Program-made: the position numbers and the translations under genes | The notes under the pieces: model-generated | Told to the model about the DNA's origin: nothing | The model's database searches: none | Seen by the model: the letters and a program-made list of their open reading frames with translations, nothing else | Assembly (NCBI GenBank): GCA_020635205.1 | Contig: JACKAE010000001.1 | Location: forward strand, 186,001-250,000 | From: Ignavibacteria bacterium | GTDB taxonomy: Bacteria; Bacteroidota; Ignavibacteria; OLB7 | DNA: 64,000 nucleotides | Direction: 5' to 3' | Part shown: one piece after another, positions 63,561 through 64,000 of the stretch | How positions within the stretch are numbered: the first letter of the stretch is position 1 | Layout of the letters: the number at the start of each line of letters is the position of its first letter

Positions 63561-63832
63561 GCGTGTTGACAATTGACAATGAGCTGATCGCTCTACTCAC
63601 GATGGAGGATCGCTCCTCTGGAGCTACGCTCTCGCTTGGCTCCCAGTGCCCGGAGCTTCCGCTCCAGGCTACCAACGGTTCGCCGCGCTGCGGCTCTTCG
63701 GTGATGATTTTGTTACGTCGCGGAGCGACCGCCGGTTGGTAGCCTCGTGCGTGAGCGCGAGGACTCCGACGATCTCTCTGCCGTGGAGCACCAGCGGTGC
63801 GTCCCTTCTGGGAATCGGGATTGTCAACACGC
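63561..63832. mobile_element. Candidate MITE with 13-bp terminal inverted repeats
   Basis: GCGTGTTGACAAT at 63561-63573 and its perfect reverse complement at 63820-63832 bound a 272-bp element with no convincing gene and GC-richer sequence than its flanks. No target-site duplication is evident. The interior contains several small hairpins. It lies just after the large T9SS cargo gene. Confidence 0.5.
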
Positions 63833-63860
63833 TATAGAGAGTAGTGCTTCTCCTCTACTT

Positions 63861-63893
63861 GAGTGCCGGGTTCCCTTTGGATTCCCGGCACTC
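63861..63893 (+). terminator. Intrinsic terminator after the candidate MITE
   Basis: A perfect 10-bp stem (GAGTGCCGGG at 63861-63870 with CCCGGCACTC at 63884-63893) is followed by GGCGTTTTGGG. It probably ends transcription of the 60845 gene. Confidence 0.6.
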
Positions 63894-64000
63894 GGCGTTT
63901 TGGGTTTACTGATCCAAGTGGGCATCATCTTTCTGAGTAGTCGCTCTCTCCTTTCACTGAAAGTTCCTCCAATCTCTGTACTATTGTGGCGAATTCAGAG

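Overview
The window looks like chromosomal DNA from a Gram-negative member of the Fibrobacterota-Chlorobiota-Bacteroidota group, most like Ignavibacteria or Kapabacteria. Evidence: five predicted proteins end in type IX secretion (T9SS) C-terminal sorting domains, one with an NPFNP-type motif; there is LptF/G-type lipopolysaccharide export and a TonB-dependent receptor with a carboxypeptidase-regulatory N-terminus; and one promoter fits the Bacteroidota consensus (TTTG, 20 bp, TAnnTTTG). This placement is inferred from gene content. I saw no rRNA, tRNA, CRISPR array, intact transposase or prophage.

Layout. 0.1-6.6 kb: a secreted proline-rich protein, an LptF/G permease and a DUF1800/DUF1501 pair. 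6.7-10.4 kb: a tripartite TRAP transporter split by a PIN-type toxin-antitoxin pair. 10.5-14 kb: an acetyltransferase, a possible structured RNA and leuS. 14.1-18.2 kb: envelope and secreted proteins plus a lipoprotein cytochrome c. 18.4-23 kb: rlmN, a TetR regulator with two operator-like palindromes, and a rifampicin-phosphotransferase-like enzyme. 23-34.2 kb: an acetyltransferase, a cupin, an FG-GAP T9SS cargo, two thioredoxin-fold lipoproteins, a barrel protein, an M48 metalloprotease, a gingipain-like T9SS protein and a TolB-like propeller. 34.5-38.5 kb: an RRM protein, ispE, a DUF4406 protein, a LOG-family protein and a YeiH exporter. 38.5-46.9 kb: two OsmC-methyltransferase pairs flanking an ECF sigma factor/TPR kinase pair, the second pair followed by a flavin halogenase-like protein with a C-terminal zinc ribbon. 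47-51 kb: a DUF4395-like protein, a TonB receptor and a divergent LuxR-type regulator with a 16-bp palindrome before its start. 51-57.3 kb: an accessory block with small proteins, a TIG membrane protein, a lone contractile-tail sheath protein and a methyltransferase overlapping the sheath stop codon. 57.3-64 kb: another methyltransferase, a helical repeat protein, a very large T9SS cargo and a candidate MITE.

Several dispersed repeat families lie between genes: T-rich leaders touching start codons, AGAGTT-type repeats, a palindromic CTCTGCG/CGCAGAG hairpin, REP-like clusters built on CCCCGAAGGGG, and a cloverleaf-like element. They explain most of the long non-coding gaps. The most unusual gene sets are the sheath/TIG/methyltransferase block, the TetR/phosphotransferase module and the OsmC/methyltransferase/halogenase cluster.
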